Source: Clytia hemisphaerica (lineage: Eukaryota; Cnidaria; Hydrozoa; Leptothecata; Clytiidae). From it: a stretch of 64,000 bases of DNA. The stretch spans positions 2,634,443-2,698,442 of the forward strand of contig CACVBU010000939.1 in NCBI GenBank assembly GCA_902728285.1. The letters run 5' to 3'. Each line of letters opens with the position of its first letter. Within the stretch, counting starts at the first letter, position 1. The notes under the pieces were generated by a model. It saw only the letters and a program-made list of their open reading frames with translations, was not told where the DNA came from and searched no databases. Below, piece by piece: positions 1-11,148 of this stretch. A program made the position numbers and the translations under genes.

Positions 1-1727
1 GTTGAACAGCTTTGGTTGATAGTATGAAATCAGAACAACCATTGTCGTAAAAGATGTTGACTCTATTGCCATTGACAGTAATTTTCTGAAGAAGATAGAT
101 TCCCTTTTCGGTGGCTGATACATCAGACTTGAATAAAGAGTGGAATGACAGTTTGATTTGCTTCACGAAATCTGGTAGGTGTGAACTTCGCATGAATCTA
201 GACTTGAACCGATCTAGAATATCTTGATTTGATTGATTGTCCTTGTGCTCTTAGCATAATAGGACATGTTTCTTGATGGTATACTGGTGGTGACTGGGGT
301 GTGGACATGTAAAGTCCCTCTGGCATCGACCATCAGAGTGCTTTTCTTTGGATGCGTCAGCACCTGGCAGAAGACATTGAGTGCAGAATCCCTTTTTATT
401 GATGATTGCTAGACGAGCTGCAGGTTTCTTCTCGACGAAATCTTTGTATGTATAGTATTGGACGATCTTGGAACCATTTGGACCATTTGATACCATGTGC
501 TCTGATGATGATGGAGCTTCTCCACATAGTTGACATTTGACTGGATCGTTTTGGTTGCCAAGGAATGTCTTCTTCTTTGGAATTTGATTTGTTTGAGGTG
601 GATCCTTCTTCTCGTTAGTACGTCGAGTTTGATTGCTGACTTTTTGTTGATTCAGCTTTTCCTCTTTCTCAAGAAAAGTTAGCAACTTTCCCCAAGTTTG
701 TTTTGGAGTGAATTCATCATCGCTGATGCTTGACAAGAATCTTGTGAGACGACCCTCACCGAGTTGTTGGTAAATTCGTGGAAGTGACTCTCCAAAGTAA
801 AGATTGTCTTCAATTTGATGTTTGTGAGCAAGTTGCATCACTTCAGGAATGATATTTGAGAACTTGCTGAGTGTGATGACGAGTTTTTCAGGATCACGAC
901 TTTTGGCGATTTCAGATTTACTGAGTGTCTGAAGTCTTTTCGTTAGAAGAGTTCTCTAATCCACAAAAGCTACTTTTAGACTTTGCCAAATATCATCGAT
1001 ATTGTCAAGGCTTCGAACGAGAGTGATGGCTGGCTCACCAAGATGATTGTTTTTGAGAAGATCAGGTAAGTAGCTTGAAGGAGTTGATTTGATATATAAT
1101 TTCTCAAAGTTCGATTTGAAAGTATAAAAGTCAATAGGTGATTCATACCCACAGAATTTGTCGAGCTTGATTTTGATGTTAGTCATACTGTGGTCTTTCT
1201 CCAGTTCTCTCTTGGTGTACTCTCGATGGACAGCAGTATTGAAGTCGAGTTTTTTCGAGTTGAGCTTGATGAGAAGTGCACCCATATTCATGATGGCTTC
1301 TGAAGCACCACTATCGGTGATTGGTGATTGAAGAAGTTTCTCCTACTTGATGGATAACCTGTCAAGATTGTCGGAGAGTTTGGGTGATTCGTCCTTGAGT
1401 TAGGTAAGTTGTTTATCGTCCAACTTTTGAAGATCTTGAGTGATAGTTGAAATGATTTCGAAGAGATTTTGTTGCACAACCTCAATACTGAATGCAATAG
1501 ATTTCTCATTACTGATAGTTGTTTGTGATGTCACTTGGGTATTGGCGAGGTTAACTTTGGATTTGTGATCTCGAGCTGATATATGTCTTGATTGATGTTT
1601 CTGCTCTCAGGGCTGATAGAATGAGGTCATCTTGATCATCCAAGTTCGATTCTATGCACAGGAGTCTCAGCTCATCTCGTCTTGAATTCATTTGTGAAAT
1701 GGTTGGATCGACTTCAGTGGCAGTCAA
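1..1727 (-). pseudogene. BEL/Pao-type retrotransposon gag-protease, decayed
   Basis: Reading the minus strand leftwards, one frame gives a coiled-coil-like gag, a DUF1759-like segment (KLDKFCGYESPIDFYTFKS, about 1110-1165), a Cys/His-rich region (CQLCGE and CTQCLL, 370-540) and, near base 20-40, a retropepsin-like FYDNGCSDFIL motif. Asn stands where the usual D-T/S-G has Thr or Ser. The frame is kept through most of the region but is interrupted by single stops near 1403, 1346, 957 and 252 (TAA or TAG). The element runs off the left edge, so RT and integrase are not visible. BEL/Pao is the likeliest family; a Gypsy-like gag is less likely because of the Cys-rich block after DUF1759. Confidence 0.7.
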
Positions 1728-1759
1728 GTAAGTAAGTAAGTAGTAAGTAAGTAAGTAAA
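1728..1759. repeat. (TAAG)n tetranucleotide tract, LINE 3' tail
   Basis: About seven TAAG units with one slip. Read on the minus strand this is an ACTT-type tail at the 3' end of the inserted LINE fragment, directly next to the target-site duplication at 1720-1727. Several non-LTR families end in such short repeats. Confidence 0.75.
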
Positions 1760-2088
1760 TCATTTTTTTGTCAACGAAAGCGAGACTAGCGACCACACTC
1801 ATAGACATAATGCTAAACTAAGGAGGTGGCCGCACGATATAATTACAACAACAAGTGAAAAAAAATACTAAGTTTATAAAACGATCATACTAGGGTAATA
1901 AAGTGAAATAATTTTCGTTTTTTAATTTCGTTTTTAATAAAAACAGAAAAAAAAAGGAAAAAAAAAACAGATTTAAAAAAGAAGAGAATCAAAAGAATAA
2001 AAAGAAAAAGAAAAGAAAAGAAAAGAAAGGAAAATGTTAAAATTTAAAATCAAACTCGAAAAAGAAAAAAAAAAAAAAAAAACACAAA

Positions 2089-2518
2089 TCAAGTGTACGA
2101 CGAGAGGAAATATAATTTGCTCAAATCTTTAAGACGATCCAATGCTAGTGTAGACAAATCATCGAGAGAAACGAAACGAGATTTTGAAGTTCATTCCAAA
2201 CCAAGATGGATTGGTATAGAATTGAATAGTTACCATAAGTCACTGTTTTTACTTCGGGTATTTTTAGAAGTCCAGACTTACAACGAATTACTTCATGACG
2301 GTCAGTATCATTAAGACGTTTGTATTCAAGAGTTTGTAAAAGAGGAAGAGGTAATTTTCGATTCAAAAGTTTGAAAAGAAAGAGGATATTAAGGTATTTG
2401 ACAAAGTCAAAAAATTGAAGAAGTTTAAATTCTAAAAACAGAGGAAAAGTATGCGCACGAAAGTCAGAGAAAGACATGATTCTGAGAGCTTGTTTTTGAA
2501 GAATAAGAACTCGACGGG
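2089..2518 (-). pseudogene. LINE reverse transcriptase C-terminal fragment
   Basis: Starts with LQKQALRIMSFSDF and continues through HTFPLF and SILVWNELQN, the pattern found after the RT thumb in CR1/Jockey-type ORF2 proteins. A frameshift near 2175 moves the reading into a second frame that ends in a short tail (LKDLSKLYFLSSYT) with a TGA at 2089-2091. No catalytic RT motif is included, so this is a dead 3' end. Confidence 0.65.
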
Positions 2519-2530
2519 CGTGGATTGTTT

Positions 2531-2711
2531 GCAGTCAAACCATTGATTGGTGTCTCATCGATTGCATCATTGATGGCTGCAATTAGGACTTTGATTTTAT
2601 TGATGGTGCTTTCATTTGTCGAAGGCATGATGGTTTCACGAAGTGAAAGATTTGCAAGTTGACTGGAAAGATGGTCCTCGACGTGGATACTCCGACCAGT
2701 GTTGTGAAGTT
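2531..2711 (-). pseudogene. BEL/Pao gag N-terminal part, separated by the LINE
   Basis: Minus-strand open frame with HNTGRSIHVEDHL upstream, then MPSTNESTINKIKVL and NDAIDETPINGL, ending at the LINE target site. Codon phase across the duplicated 8-mer continues into the gag at 1-1727, so this is taken as the displaced 5' coding end of the same element. Confidence 0.5.
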
Positions 2712-3854
2712 ACTTATAGTTTATACGAGGAAGATTTCTCTTTGACATAAATGTTTGGCTGAATTGATAAAGTTGATTGAGTTGAATGTGATTGGAGGGT
2801 GTGGTCCCGTTTGAATGTGGAATAGTGCAACACACTTGAGAGGGTTTGTAACAAGATATTGATTGAAGGATTGATATCTTTGTGTTCAAACTGAATGAAA
2901 ATAAATTAAGGAATAATAAGTATTTGAATTGATAAAATAAATGAAAATAGTGACTAAATGACAAAATTAGGAGCTTAAATTGATAATTGATTTATGAAAC
3001 TTAGACTAATTTGAGAAACAATTTGAGTGAACAGAAAATGATATGAAAGAATAAAAGTATGATAGAATCTTAGAAAAATTTACTAAGTCTTAACCTAACC
3101 TAGGACAGCAATGGGTAGAAGCCTGTGCCAAAAGGGCAAATGCAGAGCCTAAAGTTGAGCCAACCTAGGAGAAGAGAAAACAAAAAGTGAGAAATGCAAA
3201 CAAAAGCTTACCGGCTGGCCCAATGTGATTGCTGTGAAAATGACCAGTGAAATGAGTGGATTACCAGCTGGGTAAATCCACAGTGAAGTGCTGAATATTC
3301 AATTCAGCAAATTCCATTTACCAATTTAATAAAGTTTAAGTTTGACTCTGACTGACAACATGTCAACAAAGAATTGAGCTCCTTGCTCTACAATGTTTCA
3401 ACACAGAATGAAAAAAACGAGAGAGTAAAAAAAAGAGAAATCTGAGGAGATAATTGCTCCCCAATTATAAAATCATTAAGTGAGAAAAACCTAGAGTAAT
3501 TATATAATACAAAAGAAAATATACTAAGTGTGATGTGAGGTAATAAATGATGATGTGAAGGGATGATTTGCTAATGATAAAGTAATCAAATATACAAAAG
3601 AAATAAAATTTTGAAGCTATGTTTTATATAAGAAACTAAATGATTTTTAACTGAATTTTTATATTCTTTATAAGAATATTTTTCTAATTTTGATAAGAAC
3701 ATTGAGCAGACTAATGCTGTTCATGTGACATCGTGAGCCTTGGTCCATATGGGTCAAGGGAAAACGGGCAAGTAAAATGTTAAATTGATCCAATGAGAAA
3801 AGTCCTTGATCCATGAAAGTGCTTAATACACGTTGACACTCATAGGGTACTTAC
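2712..3854. other. Noncoding, possible 5' LTR/leader of the BEL/Pao element
   Basis: No supported gene. AT-rich, lying upstream of gag on the minus strand, where a leader and 5' LTR would be expected. I could not find convincing TG...CA ends or a primer binding site. One short GC-richer block with near-repeated CCAGCTGG/CCGGCTGG words lies around 3210-3275. Confidence 0.3.
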
Positions 3855-4927
3855 TTCAAGTATGACGTGCATTGCATCATGGGGCGGTTGTTTACATACA
3901 TCAAATCCTGTAATATTCAAAAGGCAAGATCGTTCGTTGACACCATAGTTAGTACTTAATTTTGCTCTTAAACTTTCTGATGGTGCATTTTGAAGGTTGT
4001 AAAGCTCTTTAAAGTGTGTAGCAAAATCCTTTTCTTTACATGAATTATGATTATGGACATCGTTTTGAGTGGCATAGCTATATCGACATTTTCTGAACGA
4101 AAATCCTACACCCACTTTAAAACCTACTATCTGCTGTTGACCCTCAGTATCTCCCAAACATAAAATCACTTTACCATAACACTTTATCGTATCATTTTCT
4201 GATACAAAATTATATCCTTTTTCTAGTTCGTCCATTTCTTTGAAAAATGGAGTCAACACCGAATCAAAGCCATAAATGTCTAAAACAGTCTAAAACAGTC
4301 AAGAGCAAAAAGTTTAATTGAGCTCAATCTTGAACGGAAACGAGGGTGCAAATTTAGCAAACTCCAGTAAAACATTACGACTTTGTGTTTTCCACTTTTG
4401 TTCCCCAAAGGATTACAAAGTTCTAAAGCATCTTGGAAAATGAAAAGGTAAAAAACTGGGTGATCGGTTTCCATTATTATTTTACTCTGGAAATACGAGC
4501 CATCGTCTACATCTGAGAAAATTATACCAGTAGTTGTGTTTTTAGGTTTAAAATTTAAAATAATGTCTTTTAAATCATCATTTTCAAGAAATAACTGTAG
4601 ATTGTCAATGACTGAGAGATAAATAGAAAGGTGTGATTTTTCAAGATAAACAAGTTCACCATTTTTCATCTGTCCTACTATTTCACTTCCCAAAACAATC
4701 TCTTGTGCCTCAAGAAAAAGTGCGTTTTCTTTAAAAAATTTGTCCCTCATGTAGGATCTATGGTGTCCCATTAATGGATTTGTTAGTTCCATAAAACGTT
4801 GACTAACACTTGCCACACAAGCTTGTTGGGCCCCGTTTCTCTCCATCTCCTCGGTAGCTATACCTTGTGCCAAATCAATTGTACTAGCCAAGAGTGTCAT
4901 AGACTTTCTCACAATTTTGTCAACCAA
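3855..4927 (-). pseudogene. Transposase-like exon with NPLG and DAMH motifs
   Basis: The minus-strand reading contains GHHRSYMRDKFFKEN, an NPLGNKSGKHKVVMFYWSL segment, then LTPFFKEMDELEKGY, a GFSFRKCRYSY Cys motif and PPHDAMHVILE before a GTAAGT donor at 3854-3853. This set recurs in multicopy, probably transposase-derived proteins of fish and cnidarians. I do not know an agreed family name. The frame breaks near 4285, next to a 10-bp tandem duplication (ACTGTTTTAG twice). With the stop in the first exon this argues for a dead copy. Exons downstream of 3855 were not found. The upstream acceptor near 4928 is also unclear. Confidence 0.6.
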
Positions 4928-5105
4928 AAGAAAAAAATGATAATGTCTTTCAGAAATGTTTTTTCATAACTTGAGACAGACATGAAAGATGCCGATCAGG
5001 GTGTTTGTTCTAAACTTTAAATTTTAGGCTTTTTTAAAAATGTCACATCCTGGGTCACTTTTGGGGAAGGCTATTCAATACCCAGCAAAAATCTATTTTA
5101 TATAC

Positions 5106-5177
5106 CTTTGGAATTCGTGATTTTGCCAAGTCAAGTACAAATTCTTTTGCATCTCTTTCAACAGCTGCCTCCAGGTC
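5106..5177 (-). CDS. 24-codon internal exon of the C2H2/transposase-like gene
   Basis: Bounded by an acceptor (TTTTTTTGTAG) and a donor (G|GTATATA) on the minus strand, with an open phase-0 frame of exactly 24 codons starting DLEAAVERDAKEF. It sits between the zinc-finger exon and the NPLG exon and matches both in phase, so it is read as exon 2 of the same gene. Confidence 0.55.
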
Positions 5178-5557
5178 CTACAAAAAAAGTCAAATTCACA
5201 TCAATTGATTACATTTTATAGTTTATCAACTAACCTCTGCTTAAATCAGTTCAGTTAAAGGGCCTCCTTCATGAAGTGTACAAGGCATAAAATAGAGAAG
5301 TTGTCAGAAGAGATTCAATGGGAAGATAGCTGGAGTATGTACAGTAACACGAAACCCAAAATGATGAGAAAAAAAAGGTGCACAATGTATAATAATAACG
5401 CATTTATGTGTCATTGTTTTAATGCTGGACTTTAATTATTTAGAAATGATTTCCTGATTAGCAAAAGGTCTATTGATTTTGCTAATATACACCATTGTTT
5501 ACCAGGCTAAAAAATTGCTATGCTATTTACAAATATTGTAACCTAATGTTTGTATGC

Positions 5558-5783
5558 GTACCGCCAACTGCTCTAACTTGGGACGATTGGTCGAAACATG
5601 GGACTGGTTGATATCTCGTCTGTATTTTCACTTACTGTTAAATCTCTTTGACAACAAATTTGTTTTCGTGTATTTTTTTAATACACCGTTCATTAAAGTC
5701 AAATCAAATGACTTTGGAAATGGTGGCCGAATTGCCGTCCCATGTTGTTTCAGATAGTCCCAAGTTAGAGCAGTTGACGGTAC
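5558..5783. mobile_element. MITE with ~45-bp TIRs (CCGYCAACTGCTCTAAC)
   Basis: The left end GTACCGCCAACTGCTCTAAC and the reverse complement of the right end GTACCGTCAACTGCTCTAAC match over about 45 bp with few differences. Both ends are bounded by TA (TA|CCG...CGG|TA), consistent with a TA target duplication as in Tc1/mariner-type elements. At 226 bp it has no coding capacity. It lies in the intron between exons 1 and 2 of the minus-strand C2H2 gene. Confidence 0.8.
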
Positions 5784-6001
5784 TTTTAGCTTGACTTGCA
5801 GATACTTTTATGAAACACAGTAAGATAAAAATTAAAGGTGTTGAATTTAATCTACTATCTGCTAATTATAGCTAGGATAAAATGGCATTGTGTCAAAGAA
5901 AAGGTCTATAGTACTGTATATACATCTTGAGTTACTGTTAGGCAAAAAAGAAACTATTGCATTCTTAACTATATGAAAGAGGCAAAAACTATATCAGATA
6001 C

Positions 6002-6427
6002 CTGTAAAGGTTGTCTTGGTAGTTCTTGTTAAGCTTCATTCACAATGTTTTCGTCTACTTGATTTGGATTGTTTATATTGGTGATATCACCAGCATTAGT
6101 ATTAGAATTAATACCATTACTTGTACTTTCTTCTGCTGCTTGTTCTTCGACATCAATTCCATTGTTTATTTGTAAATTATTATCTTGATAGTCTCTTGCT
6201 GGAGCTGGAACATTTAAAACACTTTCATACTGTTCCAAATGATCTTTTCTTACGTGTCGGTACATAGTATCATATAATTTAAATGGTCTGTGACAGTTCT
6301 CAACTGGACAATCAAACCTATCAACTCCTCGTTCCTTACTGTGATTTGATCTTATGTGACGTAATAGAATTTTCAGTGAATCAGTGTTCAAAGCATTACA
6401 AATTGGACAAATCATCATCCACAGCAT
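6002..6427 (-). CDS. C2H2 zinc-finger first exon, premature stop
   Basis: Starts at an ATG on the minus strand. Two zinc fingers follow: CPICNAL...HIRSNH and CPVENCHRPF...HVRKDH, then an Asn/Glu-rich linker. A TAA at 6029-6031 is followed in the same frame by nine codons (QELPRQPLQ) and a good donor (CAG|GTATC), so the stop looks like a nonsense mutation inside the exon rather than the true end. The next exon is at 5106-5177. A DNA-binding N-terminus on a transposase-like protein is the likely role. Confidence 0.6.
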
Positions 6428-6710
6428 AAATCAAAATCTATAAAAAGTAAACAACAGCAGTTGTGACATTAGATTTTAAACATTTGACATTATCAAAAGA
6501 TAGATATAAAAAAAATAAAGTCAAGTTGATCAATACCATTGGTGATATAAACTCTAACTGAAGCTATATCTAAATAAATCATTTGAGCTTGAACTTTATA
6601 AAGTTGAACTTTCTATTCGCCGACATCTTTCTGTTCTTCCATTCTTCCATTCTTCTGCGAAGAAAACAAACATGATTTCTACTTATGACTTTAAAATTTA
6701 CTATATACAG

Positions 6711-6868
6711 GAAAAAATGGGATCACTAGACTCGAAGCCGTTTTCATATTTTTCAAAAAGTCAGAATCTCCGACAGCTGAAGAAAAGGCACAGAGGCTGG
6801 CGCCGGTAATATACAGAGCTGTACACAACAAAATGGTTGATTTTGGACATGGTGCGATGGTTCACTGA
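6711..6868 (+). CDS. Possible orphan exon
   Basis: After an acceptor (CTATATACAG) an open frame runs 51 codons to TGA: it begins GKNGITRLEAVF and includes SPTAEEKAQRLAPV. I recognise no family. It could be the last exon of an undetected plus-strand gene or chance. Confidence 0.25.
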
Positions 6869-7610
6869 AAAAAAACGTGAAGATGATTCTAGAAAGCATG
6901 GAGGAACACATGACATTTCTAAACATTCAAAAGAAGATAAAGAATTTTAGTTTTAGCGCGAAATTCCAGCCACTAAGATTCTTCTATAACTTTTACCAGT
7001 GAAAATTTTTCATGGTTTGTCTTTCTAAGAGAAAATTTTTTACACTTTTTGGTGACTTTCAAGGTTACAAAAGGGGCTGATGCTCAATGGAAATATTTTG
7101 AAAAGTATTTTTTGTGAATTTTGGACACCTTTTGTTGATGTGCACCATGTGAAAGCAATTTTGTAATGTATGGTTGGCCATGGTCGTACTGGAGAAATTT
7201 CATGAAGATTGAAGATAAGTATCTTTCCATTTTATTGAAATTTCCTTTTTGTTCTTAGACCCTTGTTGACTACACAGTGCAGTCCTTTAAACGGTTATTT
7301 CTTTGAGCAGCCACAAAGACAAAAATTTTTTGACAAGCTACAAACAGTTTACTTCTCAATTATACAATTTTATCTTTCAAGCTAGCTTTCAATTCCTGAA
7401 AATTGGTAAATATTTTATTTTTTTTCATATTTTTTACTTTTCTGAACAAGATTGGTATATTTTGATTGCCCGTATTTTAGCAGAAGCCTTAACAAATTTC
7501 CCCTGAGTTTAAGAAGCTTTTTTAATCAGCAGCACAATAAGAAAGGAAAAATTTGTCATGGGATGTTCTGCAAAATGTCTATAAAATTTATGTTAAAATC
7601 TATGTTTCAG
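6869..7610. other. No supported gene
   Basis: AT-rich sequence between the orphan exon and the kinase gene. The open frames here are short and lack domain signals. The upstream exon or promoter of the kinase gene may lie here but I could not place it. Confidence 0.3.
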
Positions 7611-7695
7611 ACCATGGCATCAAACAGACACGCAAATGAAAAACTCTTGGGAGATCTTGCAAGAATTTCTCCAGAGTTGGTTGATTCCATTAGGA
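7611..7695 (+). CDS. 5' exon of kinase-like gene
   Basis: Bounded by an acceptor (TATGTTTCAG) and a strong GTAAGT donor. It opens ACC ATG and reads MASNRHANEKLLGDL...SPELVDSI. It ends in phase 1, which joins correctly to the kinase exon at 9192, so both are placed in one gene. The ATG in this exon is the likeliest start; a 5' untranslated exon is implied by the acceptor. Confidence 0.55.
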
Positions 7696-8009
7696 GTAAG
7701 TTTTCAACCCTTTTAGTCAGAACTTTAAGGATATATTTATATATTGAAATTGTTTCAGTTAAAGGTCAAAAATAGGTATTAGAAATCTTTGTGGCTCTGG
7801 TTGGTCTGTTTGCTAACAGAATTTTTTGTACATCAATTTCTTTAAAATTGTCAACGATATTTGGATTTCTGAAAGTTAAATAGTAATAATTTAGTGCTTC
7901 TATATTAGCACCCTTCCAGGTTCGGACTAAAGAATCACTTGATATTTTTCATAAAGAAACAATTTAGAAGTTTCGGAATCTAGGAAATGAATTAGATCTA
8001 TAAAAATTA

Positions 8010-8860
8010 CCAGAATTGCCACTTATCAGATGGCTGGCCTATTTATACTTGAAATTTTTCAAAAGGGAAATAAAATAGATATGTAAAAATCAAAGTAAAT
8101 AAATTGAGTGCTTGTCAGCTTTTCTGATGAGTGCTAATTTTGTCATGCTTGTCGATTACCGGCGGGTTGGACTATTTACTTGAAATTTTTTGAAAGGGAA
8201 ATAAAATAGATATGTAAAAATCAAAGTAAATAAATTGAGTGCTTGTCAGCTTTTTCTGATGGGTGCTAGTTCTGTCATGCTTGTCGATTACCGGCGGGTT
8301 GGACTATTTACTTGAAATTTTTTGAAAGGGAAATAAAATAGATATGTAAAAATCAAAGTAAATAAATGGAGTGCTTGTCCGCTTTTCTGATGGGTGCTAA
8401 TTTTGTCATGCTTGTCGATTACCAGCGGGTTGGACTATTTACTTGAAATTTTTCAAACGGGAATCAAATAGATATGTAAAAATCAAAGTAAATAAATTGA
8501 GTGCTTGTCCGCTTTTCTGATGGGTGCTAATTTTGTCATGCCTGTCGATTACCAGCGGGTTGGACTATTTATTTGAAATTTTTCAAACGGGAATTAAATA
8601 GATATGTAAAAATCAAAGTAAATAAATTGAGTGCTTGTCAGCTTTTCTGATGGGTGCTAATTTTTGTCATGCTTGTCGATTACCGGCGGGTTGGACTATT
8701 TACTTGAAATTTTTCGAAAGGGAAATAAAATAGATATGTAAAAATCAAAGTAAATATATTGAGTGCTTGTCAGCTTTTCTGATGGGTGCTAATATTGTCA
8801 TGCTTGTTGAGCTTGTTGATTAATGGCGGGTTAGACTGTTTACTTACAATTTAAAATTGA
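8010..8860. repeat. ~131-bp satellite, about six copies, in kinase intron
   Basis: The word ATATGTAAAAATCAAAGTAA recurs near 8080, 8211, 8343, 8473, 8603 and 8735, giving a period of 130-132 bp. Each unit also carries GCTTTTCTGATGGGTGCTA and ATTACCGGCGGGTTGGAC. Copies differ by point changes and small indels. The array fills most of the intron between 7695 and 9192. Confidence 0.9.
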
Positions 8861-9191
8861 GGTTTAAAAATAAAATGCCAGAACTAAAGAATTGAGACTA
8901 ATAATATTAGCATCAGCTGGAAGTAATGTGATCTTTTGAGTTGTCGGGTTCAATGAGGCTGATTTTTTCTTGTTGTGTTTTCTGTCAAATTATAATGAAA
9001 CCTTTGACAGTGAAAATTCCAAGTTTTTCGTCAGTTTTATTTATGTGTCAGAGTTTGCTTTTCTTCCAAAAGAGATGCAGGTAAACACACAGTTTTTCAT
9101 ACGCCACCCTCTGTGTGAAACTTTATCTGAAAATTAAGTGAACGCATAGTTTTGGTTGCTTTTATCGTTATTTATCATTATCTAATTTCAG

Positions 9192-10170
9192 GATCCTCAG
9201 TAAGAAAACGTTCAAAAGAGGGAAAACAAGCACGTGATAGAAAGAAGAAGCAATCCAGAAAAGTTAAGACCTGTGGTAAAACCTGTGGAACAGAAAAGCA
9301 TTTTTTACAAACAGTCGCAGTGAAGTATGCCATTGAAAAAGACAAAAACGAAGATTTACGAAGACAGCTTGTAACTTTAACTCGGCAGGTTCAAGTTAGG
9401 AATTATGCTACAAGAAATGGTGTGTCAAAAATAAAGAACAAAGTTCTGAAGAGCAGTGAGTTCTTGTCTTCGAAATTGAATTCCTGTCTTGAATTGGATA
9501 ATTCTATGTTGAGTAAATCTATAACAATTCTTGGCACTGGGACATATGGCACTGTTTCCCTTCACAACCATAATTCCTTAGATATCAAAGTAGCTGTGAA
9601 AAAGAGCAAAGGTGGATCACAAAACGTTAAAGGGCAAGTCTATCAGTTGCTTTCTGGTTCGAAAAACGTTTTGCAATTTTTTGGAATTAATGGAAATGGT
9701 TTGGTAATGGAAGCAGTGCTCATTTATAATTCTTCAATTAATGATAATGTCAGCTGTACCCTTGATTATGTCATGAATTCAGCAAAAGAAATTTCCCAAA
9801 ATACTGTGGTGTCAATATCAAGGGGAATAATTGATGGTATTTTGAAGATGCATAGTATGAATTTACTACACAATGATATAAAAAAAGATAACATTTTGCT
9901 TAGTGGAAGAAACTTAGCTGTTCCCAAAATATTTGATTTTGGTAAAGTGACACATAAGCAATGTCCATTAGTGTATGACCTCAGTTTGAAGCAGAAAGAA
10001 AAATATAATAAGCTAACCAATCTTGTTTAACTGATACATATTCTGTAGGGAGAGTCCTTAAGCAAATAGGTAGATTTTATGATATTGCTGAGATAACAAC
10101 AGTAGCATATGAGCTCAAAGAAGATGATCCAAAATTACGTAAATTGCTACAACATGTTAGAATTTTGTAA
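9192..10170 (+). pseudogene. Protein kinase-like exon, frameshifted
   Basis: Exon starts after TAATTTCAG at 9191. A Lys/Arg-rich N-terminal stretch is followed by a helical segment, then kinase motifs: glycine loop LGTGTYGTV, VAVKK lysine, catalytic loop LLHNDIKKDNILL (HND instead of HRD; Asp, Lys and Asn kept) and IFDFGK. At about 10027 the frame stops, but the next frame continues at once with DTYSVGRVLKQIG, a subdomain IX-like stretch, to TAA at 10168-10170. The APE region is missing or deleted. A kinase is clear; substrate and pathway are unknown. The frameshift and gap suggest a pseudogene. Confidence 0.7.
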
Positions 10171-10650
10171 TATTTTCAAACTTTTTGTTTACTTACTTAG
10201 TTTGCTCACTTGCAAAATAATTTTTTAAATGCTTTTTAACTAAAGAAAATATTAGTAAAAATTTCTCATTTTGTCAAACATACCAAACCAAACATAATAA
10301 TTTTCTTATTGTCTTCTTTACCTCGTTTACCACTGGCAGTCTTTTTCATTCTTTAGTGGATTAATTTTGACTATTGTTGCATAATTTGGTCATTTTGGCA
10401 AAATTTACTAAAATTTACTTCACCAATCAGAGTGAATAAAGTACAATATTGCCAAAACCTTTCTTAAAATTGAAAATCATTGAAAACTAGCATAATGAAC
10501 TCATTGGCAAGAATCGTTGACAACTTTTTCGGGAGTCCACATGATATGGATTATTTTTAGAACTTACTTACTTCGACTGAAAGTCCATATTTTTCACTTT
10601 TTTTCAATGCATTTATAAACAATTTATGTTTCTTTTAAATTTAAATGTAG
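10171..10650. other. Intergenic, no gene seen
   Basis: AT-rich spacer between the kinase pseudogene and the next plus-strand exon. No motif or open frame worth calling. Confidence 0.35.
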
Positions 10651-10784
10651 GAATGGGATGGTCACGTAAAGAAATCCTTGATATGGATCGTGCCGATTTA
10701 TCAGAATTACTACCTGGAGAAAAACATGTCCTTAAAAGGAAGGCATTTTTTACCATGATAAGCCAACATCGAGATGAACTGTCG
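10651..10784 (+). CDS. Exon with SAM-like C-terminal motif
   Basis: Acceptor TTAAATGTAG and donor GTCG|GTAAGA. The frame reads GWSRKEILDMDRADLSELLPG then EKHVLKRKAFFTM, which resembles the end of a SAM domain (helical, L-x-x-L near G-x-x-x-x-L-K). Tentative. It is the first recognisable exon of the broken gene extending to about 15.2 kb. Confidence 0.45.
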
Positions 10785-11148
10785 GTAAGATAACTCTTCA
10801 ACAAATTTTAGTTGCCGTTGCGGAGAATAACGTTTCAATTGCTACTGTATTTTACTTAAACTAGACTGATTACCTAACTAGACTTTTGATAAATGTGACT
10901 GTTTCTATTCAAGATGTGAGACATTTCATATATTTATATTTACATTCCAAAATAACGTGCCTTTTTTCTAAAAAATGCCAGTTGTTTCTCTACTTAGTTA
11001 ATTGTACTCCACTTTGGAGTAAAGAGTAGATGTTCGGGAATAACTGCATGACTCCAGCTGGGATGAGCAGAATAAAATGGGGCATGTGAAGTCATCAAAT
11101 ATCATAAAGTTTTATAACTTACTTTAATCTATTTTCCTTTCCAATCAG

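Larger units (their letters stand above)
1728..2530 (-). mobile_element. 5'-truncated LINE inserted in the BEL/Pao gag
   Basis: The insert interrupts gag. The 8-mer GCAGTCAA occurs at 1720-1727 and again at 2531-2538, as expected of a target-site duplication. Inside, on the minus strand, lie the C-terminal end of a reverse transcriptase ORF, a T/C-rich 3' untranslated region (A/G-rich on plus, about 1960-2080) and a short-repeat tail. The 5' truncation is typical of LINE insertions. The exact family was not determined. Confidence 0.7.

Noticed and set aside
251-1727. Ciliate-type genetic code (TAA/TAG read as Gln)
   Set aside because: A 1165-codon ORF and a 392-codon gene lack internal TAA/TAG, use CAA/CAG for Gln, and end at ordinary stops.
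3190-3320. LTR boundary of the BEL/Pao element
   Set aside because: No matching TG...CA ends or primer-binding site could be found and the partner LTR is outside the window.
9766-10020. Minus-strand ORF opposite the kinase
   Set aside because: Shadow of the kinase catalytic region.
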